Shown here in pieces: positions 49,465 to 59,678 of a stretch of DNA of 64,000 nt. This DNA comes from Nitrosomonas communis (GTDB lineage Bacteria > Pseudomonadota > Gammaproteobacteria > Burkholderiales > Nitrosomonadaceae). The notes under the pieces were generated by a model. The model saw nothing but the letters and a program-made list of their open reading frames with translations. It had not been told where the DNA came from and did not search any database. The translations under genes and the position numbers were made by a program. The stretch spans positions 1,488,001 to 1,552,000 of the forward strand of contig NZ_CP011451.1 in assembly GCF_001007935.1 (NCBI RefSeq), read 5' to 3'. How positions within the stretch are numbered: the first letter of the stretch is position 1; each line of letters opens with the position of its first letter.

Positions 49465-49609
49465 GCTCGCATCTTGATTTGTGGCAGCGTTGGGTCATAA
49501 TAATTGAAATATGGTTACGAAACCAGATAATGGGGACGCTCATCATGAAACTCGTTCTGATCGGAGTTGCGGCCCTGCTGACATCCAGGCTAGTTAGACA
49601 CAGAAGGAT

Positions 49610-50272
49610 AAGCAACACTTCCGACTAATGCCTTGCCTCCACTCAGAACCATGAATCTTCCCCACGGTACGCGCCAGGAAGCAGGCTTTCCACGAGGCGG
49701 GCGGAACATGTCGCCGATGGCAAATAAATCGCGCTGCACGAGTGAACATTTCTCACGGGCCACGGGCAAGCCCCTTGAAACCGTCCCGAAACTCGGCGGG
49801 CGATAACTAAAGCGCTCCGAGATAGGCTCAGCTGCTAACATAGCGCCCCTTGTAGAGCCATAACAGGCTGTGCCGATTTAGCAAACCAATGGCAAATTGC
49901 TTGCGTGTCACCCGCACAATTTCGGATACTACCTTGTGCCAATCGGAGGTGGAACACAGAGCGGCAATCGAAAGTACATAATCGAAACTGGGTCGGCAAA
50001 CGGCAATGCCAGCGCATCGGTCGGAAGGTAGGTTGAATGAGGGTCGTGGCTACGTACGAACGAAGAGACTCAACATCGAGATCAATGCCGATAACATGCA
50101 GGTTCGGAAGAGTTGCTAGTCGGCGGGTAAACCAGCCCGTACCGCAGCCGGCATCGAGTAATCGGTCTTCCGCAGGAAAGGCCAGTTCCCTCAACATCAA
50201 GCGGTACTCGGTATGACCGATCCAGCTCCCTCGTAGGTCACCATACCAAGCGTCATAGTCGGCCGGGGTCAA
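49610..50272 (-). pseudogene. SAM-dependent methyltransferase, frameshifted
   Basis: The N-terminal part is clean: DAWYGDLRGSWIGHTEYRLM, then the SAM-binding motif LLDAGCGTGWFTRRLA and IGIDLDVESL. From about 50090 on, several frameshifts are needed to follow the expected chain: DALALPFAD, FDYVLSIAALCSTSDWHKVV, EIVRVTRKQFAIGLLNRHSL, LLWLYKGRYVSS, and a tail RNVHSCSAIYLPSAT to about 49660. The product is therefore broken. It lies 26 bp downstream of the DsrE-like gene on the same strand, probably a former operon. Confidence 0.75.
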
Positions 50273-50297
50273 AGCAGAATAGCTCCTGTAGGCGTTC

Positions 50298-50654
50298 TTA
50301 GAATGTGATTACCTTGTCGCTATCGATGACCCATTCAGCCAATGCTGACATAGTGGACTTTTCGGCGCCTTCGAAATATGGATGATTCTTGTAGATACCG
50401 CAGCGTGCCATACAAGTTCCACAGGCTTTGACGGGTACACCCCGCGTAATCAGCGCTTTAAACATTTGCGAGAGATCCTGGTCGTAGCCTTCCGGCGGGC
50501 GACATACCTCGCGCGCCAGATCTACCGCATCGTTCACCAGGAAGATTCTGACCTCACTTCCTGCATCAAGCAGTTTGTCCGCCAGACGCAGGCCGTTCCA
50601 GGTAACATCGGTATTGTCATAGGGTTCGCGGTTGAAAATGATCAGGGTTTTCAT
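50298..50654 (-). CDS. DsrE/DsrF-like sulfur-relay family protein
   Basis: The product is 118 residues. The start MKTLIIFNREPYDNTDVTWN and the following GLRLADKLLDAGSEVRIFLV form the Rossmann-like fold of the DsrE family. ITRGVPVKACGTCMARCGIY holds the candidate persulfide Cys residues (Cys-x2-Cys-x3-Cys). Such proteins carry sulfane sulfur or act in reductive stress; the exact role here is unknown. GGAGCTATC before the ATG is a good ribosome site. It once preceded a methyltransferase gene that is now broken, and its upstream flank is cut by a truncated IS4-like copy, so the native promoter may be lost. Confidence 0.85.
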   Translation of the reverse strand: MKTLIIFNREPYDNTDVTWNGLRLADKLLDAGSEVRIFLVNDAVDLAREVCRPPEGYDQDLSQMFKALITRGVPVKACGTCMARCGIYKNHPYFEGAEKSTMSALAEWVIDSDKVITF

Positions 50655-50674
50655 GATAGCTCCTTATGGATATG

Positions 50675-51475
50675 AATTAACGCCTGGCTGGTGCTGCCGT
50701 CTTTGTTTGTAAAGACTCGCCATATTAACAGCACTTCCTGTTCGAAGCCCTTCAGCCAGCCGCGCACCGCTTGCTTATCCGCTAAGTCCAGTTCACTGAT
50801 CCGTACAAAGCGCCCTTGTTTCTTGTTTTCCTCGCTGAGCGCTACCAGACGATGGTCTTTTAACGCAGCAATAAAGTGCTTCTTTTGCTTCAAAATAAAT
50901 TCAAAGTTTTCCTGCGACGCAAACCAGCTATCCATCAGGACATAACGGAACTTTATCGCATTCAGCACACAGGTATTCATCCTCTCCCGCATCAGTTCAT
51001 TTTTGAGTCGCCACGCTGGCACGCTTGACTTGCCGTGTCGTTACCTCACAGAACTGGATCGGTTTGTGCATCACTCTAAAGGCGACCGGCACTGATACTT
51101 CGCCATTGTGATACCAGGCATTGAGCACGTTAAACCTTTTACCGCTCGTCCTTTGCTATGATCATAATGCCAGCACATGGTCTCGTTCTCATCCGTCCAT
51201 TCTTTCTCTTGAATCGTGTCATCAAAAATCAGACAGCCGGCCTCGCGCTCAACTTGTCGCACGGTCGATTTAACCTGCCGCCATAAATCTTTCGAGGTGT
51301 AATTCTTCCTCCGATAAAAAACGCATCACCTGGTCATGACTGATTTCGCCAGCCAGCATTGCCGATAAGCCTGTCGCTGTTGCATAACCGTTGTTGCTGA
51401 TCAGATAATCAGTATATAGCTCAAGTTTTTCTTTTTTCATGACTAAAATGATAAGCTTTTTTTCCGCGGCATGCG
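50675..51475 (-). pseudogene. IS4-like element, 3'-truncated copy
   Basis: It matches 58850-59675 of the related copy. The left terminus GCGTAACATCAGTTA is at about 51475. The transposase reads in three frames: start region MKKEKLELYTDYLISNNGYS; MRQVEREAGCLIFDDTIQEK with an extra shift at GRAVKG; and MPAWRLKNELMRERMNTCVL with MDSWFASQENFEFIL. The C-terminal YREK part is absent, cut just after FTNKDGSTS at about 50690, next to the DsrE gene. Confidence 0.82.
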
Positions 51476-51479
51476 TAAC

Positions 51480-52545
51480 ATCAGTTACGACTATAGATAT
51501 CCATAAACAGATACAGAAAAAGAATATGCCTTTAAGTGTACTGACCAGATAAGTAATGTCCCATGACTACACCTAATTGGGTCCATCTGCCACATAAGTT
51601 GGCGGTTTCTTTGTCGTGTCTGGATTGGCCGTACGGCCTCGGCGGTATAATTGGCCGGCATCACGTAAAATGCGGTAGAAACTGCTTTCTGACGCCAGAT
51701 AAATAGCTTTGTCTGCTAAGGCAGGGACAATCTGCTTGAGTGTTTGGCTGCAGAATTCTTTACTGTTACAAACGTCGAGGATATGCTTTCTTCTCTACTC
51801 ACTGAGTTTATTAGCAGGGATCTTCTTGACTGTTTGCCGACGATCTTTCAAGCCAATGCTATGCCAATATTGTAGTGTGCGGCTGCTGATGCCGATAAGT
51901 TCACACGCCAATCGTTACCGTACACTCCTTGATTCACTGCTTCTGTTATTAATTGTATGGTCATCTGACGATCTTGCGCGCAAATCAATCTTTCTCGCTC
52001 ACCCCCAGATGGCTTCGCACTTTTTTGACAGCACTAGTAGCGCGGCTGTTTCTGCCTGTGCCTTTTCCTTGCGTTTGAGTTCAGATTCCAGATGCTTGAT
52101 CTGCTTTTGGTCTTCCTGACGGTAGCGATTCTTTTCTTTCTCGATCTGAGTATGGCGTTGATACCCTGACAGCGCTGCCGTTTTCCATTAATCAATCTGT
52201 TCTGGGTACAAGCCTTTACTACGGCAATACTCACTCAGTTGTACACTATTCCAACCAGCTGTTTCTATGACAACAGCCAGTTTATCCTCTGCTTGACTGT
52301 TATCTCCCGGCAGTGCGATTCCTCTGTTCCTGTATACTTTTCTCCACTTGTACAACAGCGTAGCATCAGATGCCTGTTTCCTTACATAATTGGGGAACAG
52401 ATACTGCATTGGGTGGCATCATCTTCTTGATGACTGATTCCTTAAATTCTTTTGAATAACTCTTTTGCTTCATGTCCTCTCGCTTCGCCTTTCAAGTTTT
52501 TAGGTTTCAACTGCGGCGAAAGGTATCCTGACACATAGGGGATGG
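51480..52545 (-). pseudogene. IS3-family element remnant (same type as window start)
   Basis: On the minus strand, orfA starts near 52470 (MKQKSYSKEFKESVIKK) with the HTH LYKWRKVYRNRGIALPGDNS and VQLSEYCRSKGLYPEQID. orfB runs broken through ELIGISSRTLQYWHSIGLKD, ASESSFYRILRDAGQLYRRG and a damaged SWDITYL to about 51500, where the IS4-like copy begins. Frameshifts and stops occur throughout; the outer terminus is at about 52545. The catalytic half found at 119-838 in the first copy is missing. Confidence 0.78.
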
Positions 52546-53153
52546 AGGGCACTCACACCGATGTGTATCGGAAACACGTCCAAAGCGAGCTTCATCCTGA
52601 AACATCAAGCGTAGCGGTTGGTGATTACCCCACGTAGCGATCATTTCATCTAATCGCTCTTTAATTTTTTCTCCAATCTTCACGCAACGCAGCATTTCGC
52701 TGAGGATGAGTAGTATCTGGTGCGAGTTTACACAAACTATAGCGTACCAGCCATCCGATAAATTGTTGATAGGACTACGCGCTTACCTAGCCGCTCCTCG
52801 ATTTTCTCTTTAAGCGGAGTAGCAACTACCGCGCGGCCTTGCGCCGATCCCACCAAAACCTCATCCAGAATTTGCGCTTCCTGCTCAAGCGTGGCAATAG
52901 CACGGTTCTGATGCTCTCGTTTCGTTCGGGGCACCTTCTCTTCGCCACGAGTGATTCTATCGTAACGCGTGCGCTGGCTACACGTCCATCTGACGGAAAG
53001 ACCAATGTTCTTCGCCATTTGCTCTCTCGTCATACCCAATTCCAATGGGAACAATACTGCTTGGGCTGCCCTCAATTCAGCCGCTGTTTTAGCTGTTTCT
53101 AACAATTTTTGTGCCGATACCAATTGATCTGTTCTACTTGATTTTATTGCCAT
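52546..53153 (-). pseudogene. IS630-family transposase remnant
   Basis: The N-terminal part (52737-53153) is MAIKSSRTDQLVSAQKLLET, with FPLELGMTREQMAKNIGLSV (HTH), LEQEAQILDEVLVGSAQGRA and VLSTIYRMAGTL, then a stop. In another frame EKIKERLDEMIATWGNHQP leads to LMFQDEARFGRVSDTHRC, the DDE domain entry with the first catalytic Asp. It is cut at about 52546 by the IS3 remnant's terminus, so the rest of the DDE domain is lost. Confidence 0.8.
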
Positions 53154-53482
53154 GATTTTTTCTCGTAATTCATGGCTATATTATTTCATTTCTTCATTTT
53201 TTAATGCAAATTAGAATTATACCATTTTCTAGCAGTATTATCTTTATATATCAATTGGTTACTTTTGCTCCGTCAACCCCTAAGCTTTAGCTATTGCTAT
53301 GAGGAAAATATATTCCTCTGGTAAGAAAAAAAATCATTGAATTTAGAACGCGAAAATATGTCTACCAAAAATCAGACAAAGCGCTTGGGCTTATATTCTT
53401 CCAAAAAGGCGGAAAATAAATCTGCCAAAATGTTCCAACTAATTTTATTGAAATTAAAAAACAATTATTAAGAGGAAAAACA
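53154..53482. other. intergenic, upstream region of the catalase gene
   Basis: AT-rich. It contains related words GCGAAAATATGTCTACCAAAA and GGCGGAAAATAAATCTGCCA (short imperfect direct repeats) just before the gene. No ORF. AGAGGAAAAACA before the ATG is the ribosome-binding site of the catalase gene. Confidence 0.4.
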
Positions 53483-55633
53483 ATGACAGCAGATAAGAAC
53501 GGTCAAGGCAACGGCGATTTTAAACTACGGGATCTGGAACAAAACCGCGAAGATGGTACCGAACAATTTTTAACGACTAATCAGGGCGTTCGCATCAACG
53601 ACAACCAAAATTCATTAAAGGCGGGCGAGCGCGGTGCAACGCTTCTTGAAGATTTTATTCTCCGCGAAAAGATCACGCATTTTGACCACGAACGCATTCC
53701 CGAGCGCATCGTTCACGCGCGCGGCGCAGGGGCACATGGGTATTTTCAGGTTTACGAATCAATGGCGAAATATACGAAGGCAAAATTTTTGCAAGACCCA
53801 AGCGTGAAAACACCAGTTTTTGTGCGTTTTTCAACTGTCGTTGGCTCGCGCGGCTCGACCGATCTGGCGCGTGATATTCGCGGCTTCGCCGTTAAATTTT
53901 ATACCGAAGAGGGAAATTATGATTTAGTCGGTAATAACGCGCCAGTGTTTTTTATTCAGGATGCAATGAAATTTCCCGATCTTGTGCATTCCGTGAAACC
54001 CGAACCACACAACGAAATTCCGCAAGCCGCCGCTGCGCACGATACTTTCTGGGATTTTATCAGCCTGATGCCCGAATCGATGCACGCTATCTTTTGGGCG
54101 ATGTCGGATCGCGCGATTCCGCGCAGTTTCAGAATGATGGAAGGCTTCGGCGTCCATACATTTCGTTTTATCAATGAAGAAGGCGAATCCCATTTCGTCA
54201 AATTTCACTGGAAACCGCTTCTCGGTCTGCATTCAGTTCTCTGGGACGAAGCGACGCGTATTTCGGGTAAAGACCCCGATTTTCACCGCCGTGATCTCTG
54301 GGATGCAATCGAAGCAGGCGCTTACCCTGAATATGAATTCGGCGTGCAGATCATCGCCGAAGAAGACGAACATAAATTCGAATTTGATCTGCTCGACCCG
54401 ACAAAAATCATTCCCGAAGAGTTAGTTCCCGTGCAGCGGATCGGCAAAATGACTCTGAATCGTAATCCCGATAATTTTTTCGCGGAAACCGAACAAATCG
54501 CGTTCCATCCTGGCCATATCGTCCCGGGCATTGATTTTACAAACGACCCGTTGCTGCAAGGGCGCCTATTTTCTTATTTGGACACGCAACTGTCGCGTTT
54601 GGGCGGACCAAATTTTCATGAAATTCCGATCAATCGTCCGATCGTGCCGATTCACAACAATCAGCGTGACGCGCAGATGCGCCAGATGATCAACAAAGGG
54701 CGTGTGTCGTATGATCCAAATTCTCTGGGCGGCGGCTGCCCGTTTCAGGCAATGATGACGGATGGAGGTTTTCATTCTTACGAAGAACGTATTGATGCTC
54801 GAAAAGTGCGCGTCCGCAGCGAAAGCTTTCGGGATCATTTCACACAGCCCGCGTTGTTTTATCACAGCCAGTCGGAAGCCGAAAAAAAACATATGGTTGA
54901 CGCTTTTTCGTTCGAATTAGGAAAGGTCGAAATGATCGCGATTCGGCAGAGAATGGTCAACATTTTGACGCAGATCGATATGGATTTAGCAAATAAGGTT
55001 GCCGCCAATCTCGGTCTGGCGACGCAGAACCCCGAACAGCCCATCAACCATTCATTCGGAGCGAACACCGATCCAAAAACGGTTCAGCCGACTGACAAAA
55101 GAAATTATCTCGATAGATCCGAAGCGCTGAGTATGGAGAATACCGTCAAAAACACCATAAAGACGCGCCGCGTTGCTTTTCTGGCAGCAGATGGTGTGGA
55201 TGACGACGCGCTCGACGCGATGAAAAAATCATTAACCGAAGAAGGTGCAATGGTCAAGATCATTGCATCCCGGCACGGCTCGATCAAAACCGCCAGCGGT
55301 GCGGAAGTCGAAGTTGACGCAACATGGCTGACGACTAGCTCGGTTCTTTTTGACGCGGTTTACATTCCGGGCGGCAAGACGAGCGTTGACGCTTTAGCAG
55401 AAGAAATGGATGCAATTCATTTCGTCAACGAAGCCTTTAAGCACTGCAAAGCGATCGCCGGCGTCGGTGAAGGCGTCGAATTTATCAAAAGCCAGACGTA
55501 TGCCGGGAAGGATGAAACGGATAAAGCCGTGATTTTCGGTGGCACAGCAAAGGAAACGGCCGAACCTTTTGTCGCAGCAATCGCCCAACACCGCAACTGG
55601 GAACGTGAAACGGCGCACAAAGTTCCAGCGTAA
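53483..55633 (+). CDS. katE: large-subunit (clade 2, HPII-type) catalase
   Basis: This haem enzyme converts H2O2 to water and oxygen. The 716 residues suit the large-subunit class. The essential His78 (VHARGAGAHGYF), Asn151 (LVGNNAPVFF) and haem-ligand Tyr365 (RLFSYLDTQLSRLGG) are all present. From about residue 562 the C-terminal flavodoxin/DJ-1-like domain follows (VAFLAADGVDDDALDAMKK, YIPGGKTSVDALAEEM, AIAGVGEGVEFI), the feature that separates HPII-type from small catalases. Codon usage (many CGC, GCG) and composition differ from AT-rich neighbours. The gene is bounded by IS630/IS3 ruins upstream and an intact IS427 copy 50 bp downstream, consistent with acquisition by transfer. No OxyR-type regulator is adjacent. 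Confidence 0.95.
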   Translation: MTADKNGQGNGDFKLRDLEQNREDGTEQFLTTNQGVRINDNQNSLKAGERGATLLEDFILREKITHFDHERIPERIVHARGAGAHGYFQVYESMAKYTKAKFLQDPSVKTPVFVRFSTVVGSRGSTDLARDIRGFAVKFYTEEGNYDLVGNNAPVFFIQDAMKFPDLVHSVKPEPHNEIPQAAAAHDTFWDFISLMPESMHAIFWAMSDRAIPRSFRMMEGFGVHTFRFINEEGESHFVKFHWKPLLGLHSVLWDEATRISGKDPDFHRRDLWDAIEAGAYPEYEFGVQIIAEEDEHKFEFDLLDPTKIIPEELVPVQRIGKMTLNRNPDNFFAETEQIAFHPGHIVPGIDFTNDPLLQGRLFSYLDTQLSRLGGPNFHEIPINRPIVPIHNNQRDAQMRQMINKGRVSYDPNSLGGGCPFQAMMTDGGFHSYEERIDARKVRVRSESFRDHFTQPALFYHSQSEAEKKHMVDAFSFELGKVEMIAIRQRMVNILTQIDMDLANKVAANLGLATQNPEQPINHSFGANTDPKTVQPTDKRNYLDRSEALSMENTVKNTIKTRRVAFLAADGVDDDALDAMKKSLTEEGAMVKIIASRHGSIKTASGAEVEVDATWLTTSSVLFDAVYIPGGKTSVDALAEEMDAIHFVNEAFKHCKAIAGVGEGVEFIKSQTYAGKDETDKAVIFGGTAKETAEPFVAAIAQHRNWERETAHKVPA

Positions 55634-55685
55634 GTTTGTGAACAATATGAAAAATTGAAGAATGAAGGTAACTACTCGCCCCCTA

Positions 55686-56541
55686 GGGTGTGTTGACATT
55701 TCACATAGGTAGCCACAGATATCCACACGCTATGGCTACCATACTCTCGTAATTTCGCTTCAGTTTGTCGTATCGCGTTGCTATTGCCCGATACTGTTTT
55801 AGCTTGGCAAAAGCATTCTCCACCAAATGCCGGTATTTATATAAACCCCAATCCATATCTGCATTACCCTTCAACGAGTTGCGCTTTCCCGGTATCACAG
55901 CCTGAGCTCCCTTCTTCGTTATCTGTTCCCGTAACCATTCGCTGTCATAGCCCTTGTCCGCAACGATTGTTTTTGCGTCAGGCAACCTGGCAATCAAATC
56001 AGGTGCGGCAGAACAGTCATTGACTTCTCCACCGGTGATTTCAAACTCAACTGGCAAGCCATAACCATCAACCGCTAAATGGATCTTGGTGGTATTGCCT
56101 GCACGGCTTTTTCCGATAGCCTGCGATTCTTGACTCGCTGCTCCCGCACTATGTTGATGCGCTTTAACATAACTGCCATCCATAAATCTCCATTCCCAAT
56201 CGGGATCAACAGCCAATGCTTTGAAAATATTGAGCCATTTCCTGCTCAATGACCATGCATTGAATCTTTTATAGATAGAATTCCAGCAGCCGAACACCCG
56301 GGGCAGATCGCGCCATGGACAGCCAACCCGCATTCGATACAGTATGCCTTCTACTGTCATGCGCAGATTGCGCTTGTTATAAATCGATTCTTGAAGCAGA
56401 ATCTTCTCCAGCTTCGACCAGTACTCATCATTGAGCATCATTCGGGGCATCGCAAACTCGTTTTGTTGGTGGTATGGGAACCCCAATATTACGAGTTTGT
56501 TTCTATCTATGAAATACTTATCTTAAAACGTCAACAGACCC
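55686..56541 (-). mobile_element. IS5-family (IS427-type) element, intact copy 2
   Basis: The element is 856 bp with termini GGGTGTGTTGAC and GTCAACAGACCC, flanked by TA on each side. It is the same length as copy 1. Confidence 0.92.
55701..56450 (-). CDS. IS5/IS427-type transposase
   Basis: It is the same protein as at 2702-3451 except for a handful of substitutions (for example NAFAKLKQY for NAFARLKQY, GAQAVIPGK for GARAVIPGK). Catalytic Asp in RFMDGSYVKAH, Asp in VADKGYDSEW and Glu in LVENAFAKLKQYRA are intact. The start is chosen at MPRMMLNDEYW, as for copy 1. Confidence 0.9.
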   Translation of the reverse strand: MPRMMLNDEYWSKLEKILLQESIYNKRNLRMTVEGILYRMRVGCPWRDLPRVFGCWNSIYKRFNAWSLSRKWLNIFKALAVDPDWEWRFMDGSYVKAHQHSAGAASQESQAIGKSRAGNTTKIHLAVDGYGLPVEFEITGGEVNDCSAAPDLIARLPDAKTIVADKGYDSEWLREQITKKGAQAVIPGKRNSLKGNADMDWGLYKYRHLVENAFAKLKQYRAIATRYDKLKRNYESMVAIACGYLWLPM

Positions 56542-56673
56542 TAGCAGTTCTAATTATGCCAGGTAACTATCCAGTTTCTATCAATAGTAATTTCCTAGTA
56601 CTAAAGTACGATATCTATGCATCGGAAGAGATAAGAGAATAATGCATATGAATTCCATTAGGAGATATTTGAC

Positions 56674-57687
56674 ATGAGCATAAAAGGCTTGATTTCCCTT
56701 TCCACAGCTTATTTGTCAGTGGTATTCAGCGCGAACATTTACGCCACTAATCTTTTTGTTCCAGCCTATTTCGATCCATCAAGTCCCCCGGCTCCGGCTT
56801 ACTGGAATGGCTTGGCTGCAGCAGCTCAGATAGTACCTACTACCGTAATTATTAACCCAGACAATGGGTTTGGGACGAGCGCTGATCCTGGCTATGTTAC
56901 GGCTATCGATTTAATTCGTGGCTCTGGGGGAAAGGTAATTGCTTACGTACATACCGATTATGGAGATCGCCCACTGATCGATATCGCTATCGAAATTGAT
57001 AACTACATAGCTTTCTATGTGATTGATGGTTTCTTTATTGATCAGATGGCAGCAGACGGAACGGATGAAAATATTCTGTATTACGAGCAAATATATAACT
57101 ACATCAAAAATAAAAGTAGCCATTATTTAGTAACAGGAGACCCTGGAGTGGTACCCGATGAAATTTACTTAAGCAAACCAGTTGCTGATAATTTAGTGGT
57201 ATTTCAGGGCAGCATGAGGAATTACGTAAACTTTAAGCCAGAACAATGGCAACGAAATTACCCGAAGGATCGATTTATTCATATTGTATATAGCGCAACA
57301 TGGTATCAGATGATGCAGGCGTTCAGCCGGGCCGACACAAACTATGTGGGTAATCTGTATGTAACCGATGATAATCTTCCGAATCCTTACGACAGCCTTC
57401 CGCAGTATGGAGAATTGGAACTCGAGATGGCAACCGTAACGCCTAACAAAGAGCAAAAGATCTTTATTTTTGCCGAGCAATTGTTTCCGCAATATTTCTC
57501 TCCTGCAAACGTAGATAATCAGCAGTTTGATGGTTTCATCTACCGCTATTATTCAACCACCAATGCATACATAGGGATTAAGAACGGCGATGTGTTCGTA
57601 CTCGGTGATGCCTTTGGCCCAAGCATTCGGCGTATCGATACTATTGAAAATACACTTCAACTCTTGGAAAGTGCAGCGGGCTCCTAA
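56674..57687 (+). CDS. secreted spherulation-specific family 4 (spherulin-4-like) protein
   Basis: The product is 337 residues. A signal peptide is present (LISLSTAYLSVVFSANIYAT, cleavage near ANIYAT-NL). Residues from about 27 to 240 match the spherulin-4 fold (TIM-barrel-like, glycosidase-related): LFVPAYFDPSSPPAPAYWNG, TTVIINPDNGFGTSADPGYV, GGKVIAYVHTDYGDRPLIDI and FYVIDGFFIDQMAAD, with acidic residues where a glycosidase would need them. The last 70 or so residues (AEQLFPQYFSPANVDNQQFD, YRYYSTTNAYIGIKNGDVFV) form a second small domain of a kind I have seen appended to exported betaproteobacterial proteins. The function is probably extracellular polysaccharide breakdown (inference). GGAGATATTTGAC precedes the ATG. 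Confidence 0.85.
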   Translation: MSIKGLISLSTAYLSVVFSANIYATNLFVPAYFDPSSPPAPAYWNGLAAAAQIVPTTVIINPDNGFGTSADPGYVTAIDLIRGSGGKVIAYVHTDYGDRPLIDIAIEIDNYIAFYVIDGFFIDQMAADGTDENILYYEQIYNYIKNKSSHYLVTGDPGVVPDEIYLSKPVADNLVVFQGSMRNYVNFKPEQWQRNYPKDRFIHIVYSATWYQMMQAFSRADTNYVGNLYVTDDNLPNPYDSLPQYGELELEMATVTPNKEQKIFIFAEQLFPQYFSPANVDNQQFDGFIYRYYSTTNAYIGIKNGDVFVLGDAFGPSIRRIDTIENTLQLLESAAGS

Positions 57688-57982
57688 GGTTTGTTCACCG
57701 GAATGATCACTAGATACACAATCGGTGACCCTGGTTGGCGCGAGTAAAAGCTCAAGTCAGTCGAGTTAGTCTTAAGCGGGACGAACTCCACGCTATCGCT
57801 CGTCCAGGGGCCGTTGGGAGCGCATAGGATGACTTACCTTCATGCCCCGCCCCGCAGCGGCCAACTACACCTCTACTGGGGGCCAGTCTGGGCTCTATTC
57901 ATCTCCCCAAAATCCACCGTGGCATGCGCCGACTTGCACCTACCATATTTGCTAGTATAGTGAGAAATTATCTTAGTCGAAG
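57688..57982. other. intergenic, GC-rich scrap
   Basis: It includes GGGCCGTTGGGAGCGCATAG and CCCCGCCCCGCAGCGGCCAA, which look foreign to the AT-rich surroundings. No readable gene. Confidence 0.35.
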
Positions 57983-58356
57983 TTAACACTCACTCCACTG
58001 CAGAAACAAGATATTTCCTGTCTCAATTCCATGCCAGTCCCATAAATGGTAAGTGCCTCTTGCTACAGCATTAATCCGATACACGTTGATGTCTTTACAG
58101 GTTAGCGGGCTTCCTGCTTGACAGACTTCTGGTGCAGCAGGAGCTTGCAGAAAATATGCATTGCTTTCACCCATACTGTACCGCTAGCGTGAGTATCGAT
58201 AAGTAGCGCTGTTTCTTCATCGATAGAAATAGCATGAGGCCGATCAGACCATCCGTTATCATAAATACGACACAAAAAGGCGATGTTACGCCCCATGCGA
58301 TCACAGGGTATTACGCGTGCACCACCGATTACGCCTTGAAGAATTGATAAATTCAC
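57983..58356 (-). pseudogene. cyanophycinase-like (peptidase S51) gene fragment
   Basis: Two overlapping frames join to a single protein. DRMGRNIAFLCRIYDNGWSD and SIDEETALLIDTHASGTV come from the upper frame, and MGESNAYFLQAPAAPEVCQA with VYRINAVARGTYHLWDWHGI from the lower, with one frameshift near 58160. The DR-G-R-..FL-R and ..IDE.TAL pattern is typical of the C-terminal half of exported cyanophycinase-like proteins. The N-terminal half with the Ser nucleophile is missing beyond 58356, replaced by MITE M1 and an IS. Confidence 0.65.
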
Positions 58357-58387
58357 TAAATCCCGATCAAGTGTAATGTACTTACTA

Positions 58388-58544
58388 TAACCTGATCAGT
58401 TAAGAATGATTCAAAAAATATTCTCATAGTCCTATGTTAATACAAATAAGCGCTGTGCAAAATACTGAGTAAATAACAAAACTAAACCGTCGATATGCTC
58501 TTCATATTCTATACAATCTGAATCATTTTTAATTGATTAAGCCA
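58388..58544. repeat. TA-flanked MITE, family M1, second full copy
   Basis: TAACCTGATCAGTTAAGAAT at the left and TTTTTAATTGATTAAGCCA at the right are flanked by TA at 58386-58387 and 58545-58546. Its interior is nearly identical to the copy at 4273-4432 (TACAAATAAGCGCTGTGCAA, AACCGTCGATATGCTCTTCA). Its right flank is the first base of an IS4-like element. Confidence 0.85.
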
Positions 58545-59678
58545 TAACTGATGTTACGCGATCTTCATTTTTTGCAATTCAGCATAGGCTATCTGATTGG
58601 CTTTAATGAAAAGTTTTGCTCGCAATGCAAATGATTGGCCTTGTGTTTGATCTTCAAGCATTCCAGCTTGAACACGGCATAGATGGCCATGAAAACAGGG
58701 TTGTTCTGCGTGGTTACCGTACGGGTTGGCGATTTCGCCAATCCCGCATTGGATTTCAGAGACTTATGAAATTCTTCAACTTTCCACCGTTTCTGGTAGA
58801 TCGTTGCGGGGTATTCGCCATCGCACGTCAAATCACTGCATACCAGATTCAACAAACTGGTGCTGCCGTCTTTGTTTGTAAAGACTCGCCATATTAACAG
58901 CACTTCCTGTTCGAAGCCCTTCAGCCAGCCGCGCACCGCTTGCTTATCCGCTAAGTCCAGTTCACTGATCCGTACAAAGCGCCCTTGTTTCTTGTTTTCC
59001 TCGCTGAGCGCTACCAGACGATTGTCCTTCAACACAGCAATAAAGTGCTTCCTTTTCTTCAAAATAAATTCAAAGTTTTCCTGCGACACAAACCAGCTAT
59101 CCATCAGGACATAACGGAACTTTATCGCATTCAGCACACAGGTAGTTAGCCTCTCCCGCATCAGTTCATTTTTGAGTTGCCACGCTGGCACGCTTGACTT
59201 GCCGTGTCGTTACCTCACAGAACTGGATCGGTTTGTGGATCACTCTAAAGGCGACCGGCACTGATACTTCGCCATTGTGATACCAGGCATTGAGCACGTT
59301 AATGCCTTTTACCGCTCGTCCTTTGCTATGATCATAATGCCAGCACATGATCTCGTTCTCATCCGTCCATTCTTTCTCTTGAATCGTGTCATCAAAAATC
59401 AGACAGCCAGCCTCACGCTCAACTTGTCGCACGGTCGATTTAACCTGCCGCCATAAATCTTTCGAGGTGTAATTCTTCCTCCGATAAAAAACACGTCACC
59501 TGGTCATGACTGACTTCGCCAGCCAGCATTGCCGATAAGCCTGTCGCTGTCGAATAACCGTTGTTGCTGATCAGATAATCAGTATATAGCATCAGATAAT
59601 CAGTATATAGCTCAAGTTTTTCTTTTTTCATGACTAAAATGATAAGCTTTTTTTCGGCGGCGTGCGTAACATCAGTTA
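58545..59678 (-). pseudogene. IS4-like element with multi-frame transposase
   Basis: Both termini are present (TAACTGATGTTACGC and GCGTAACATCAGTTA). Minus-strand frames are: 59440-59631, start region MKKEKLELYTDYLM with a 21-bp tandem duplication, ending HLERFMAAG; 59166-59432, REAGCLIFDDTIQEKEWTDE; and 58589-59191, MDSWFVSQENFEFILKKRK with the YREK block YQKRWKVEEFHKSLKSN. Two frameshifts separate the parts. The same shifts occur in the copy at 50675-51475, so either that lineage was already inactive or the shifts are programmed. Confidence 0.8.

Noticed and set aside
49590..49841. Independent 83-residue minus-strand gene
   Set aside because: It is better explained as one frame of the frameshifted methyltransferase tail.
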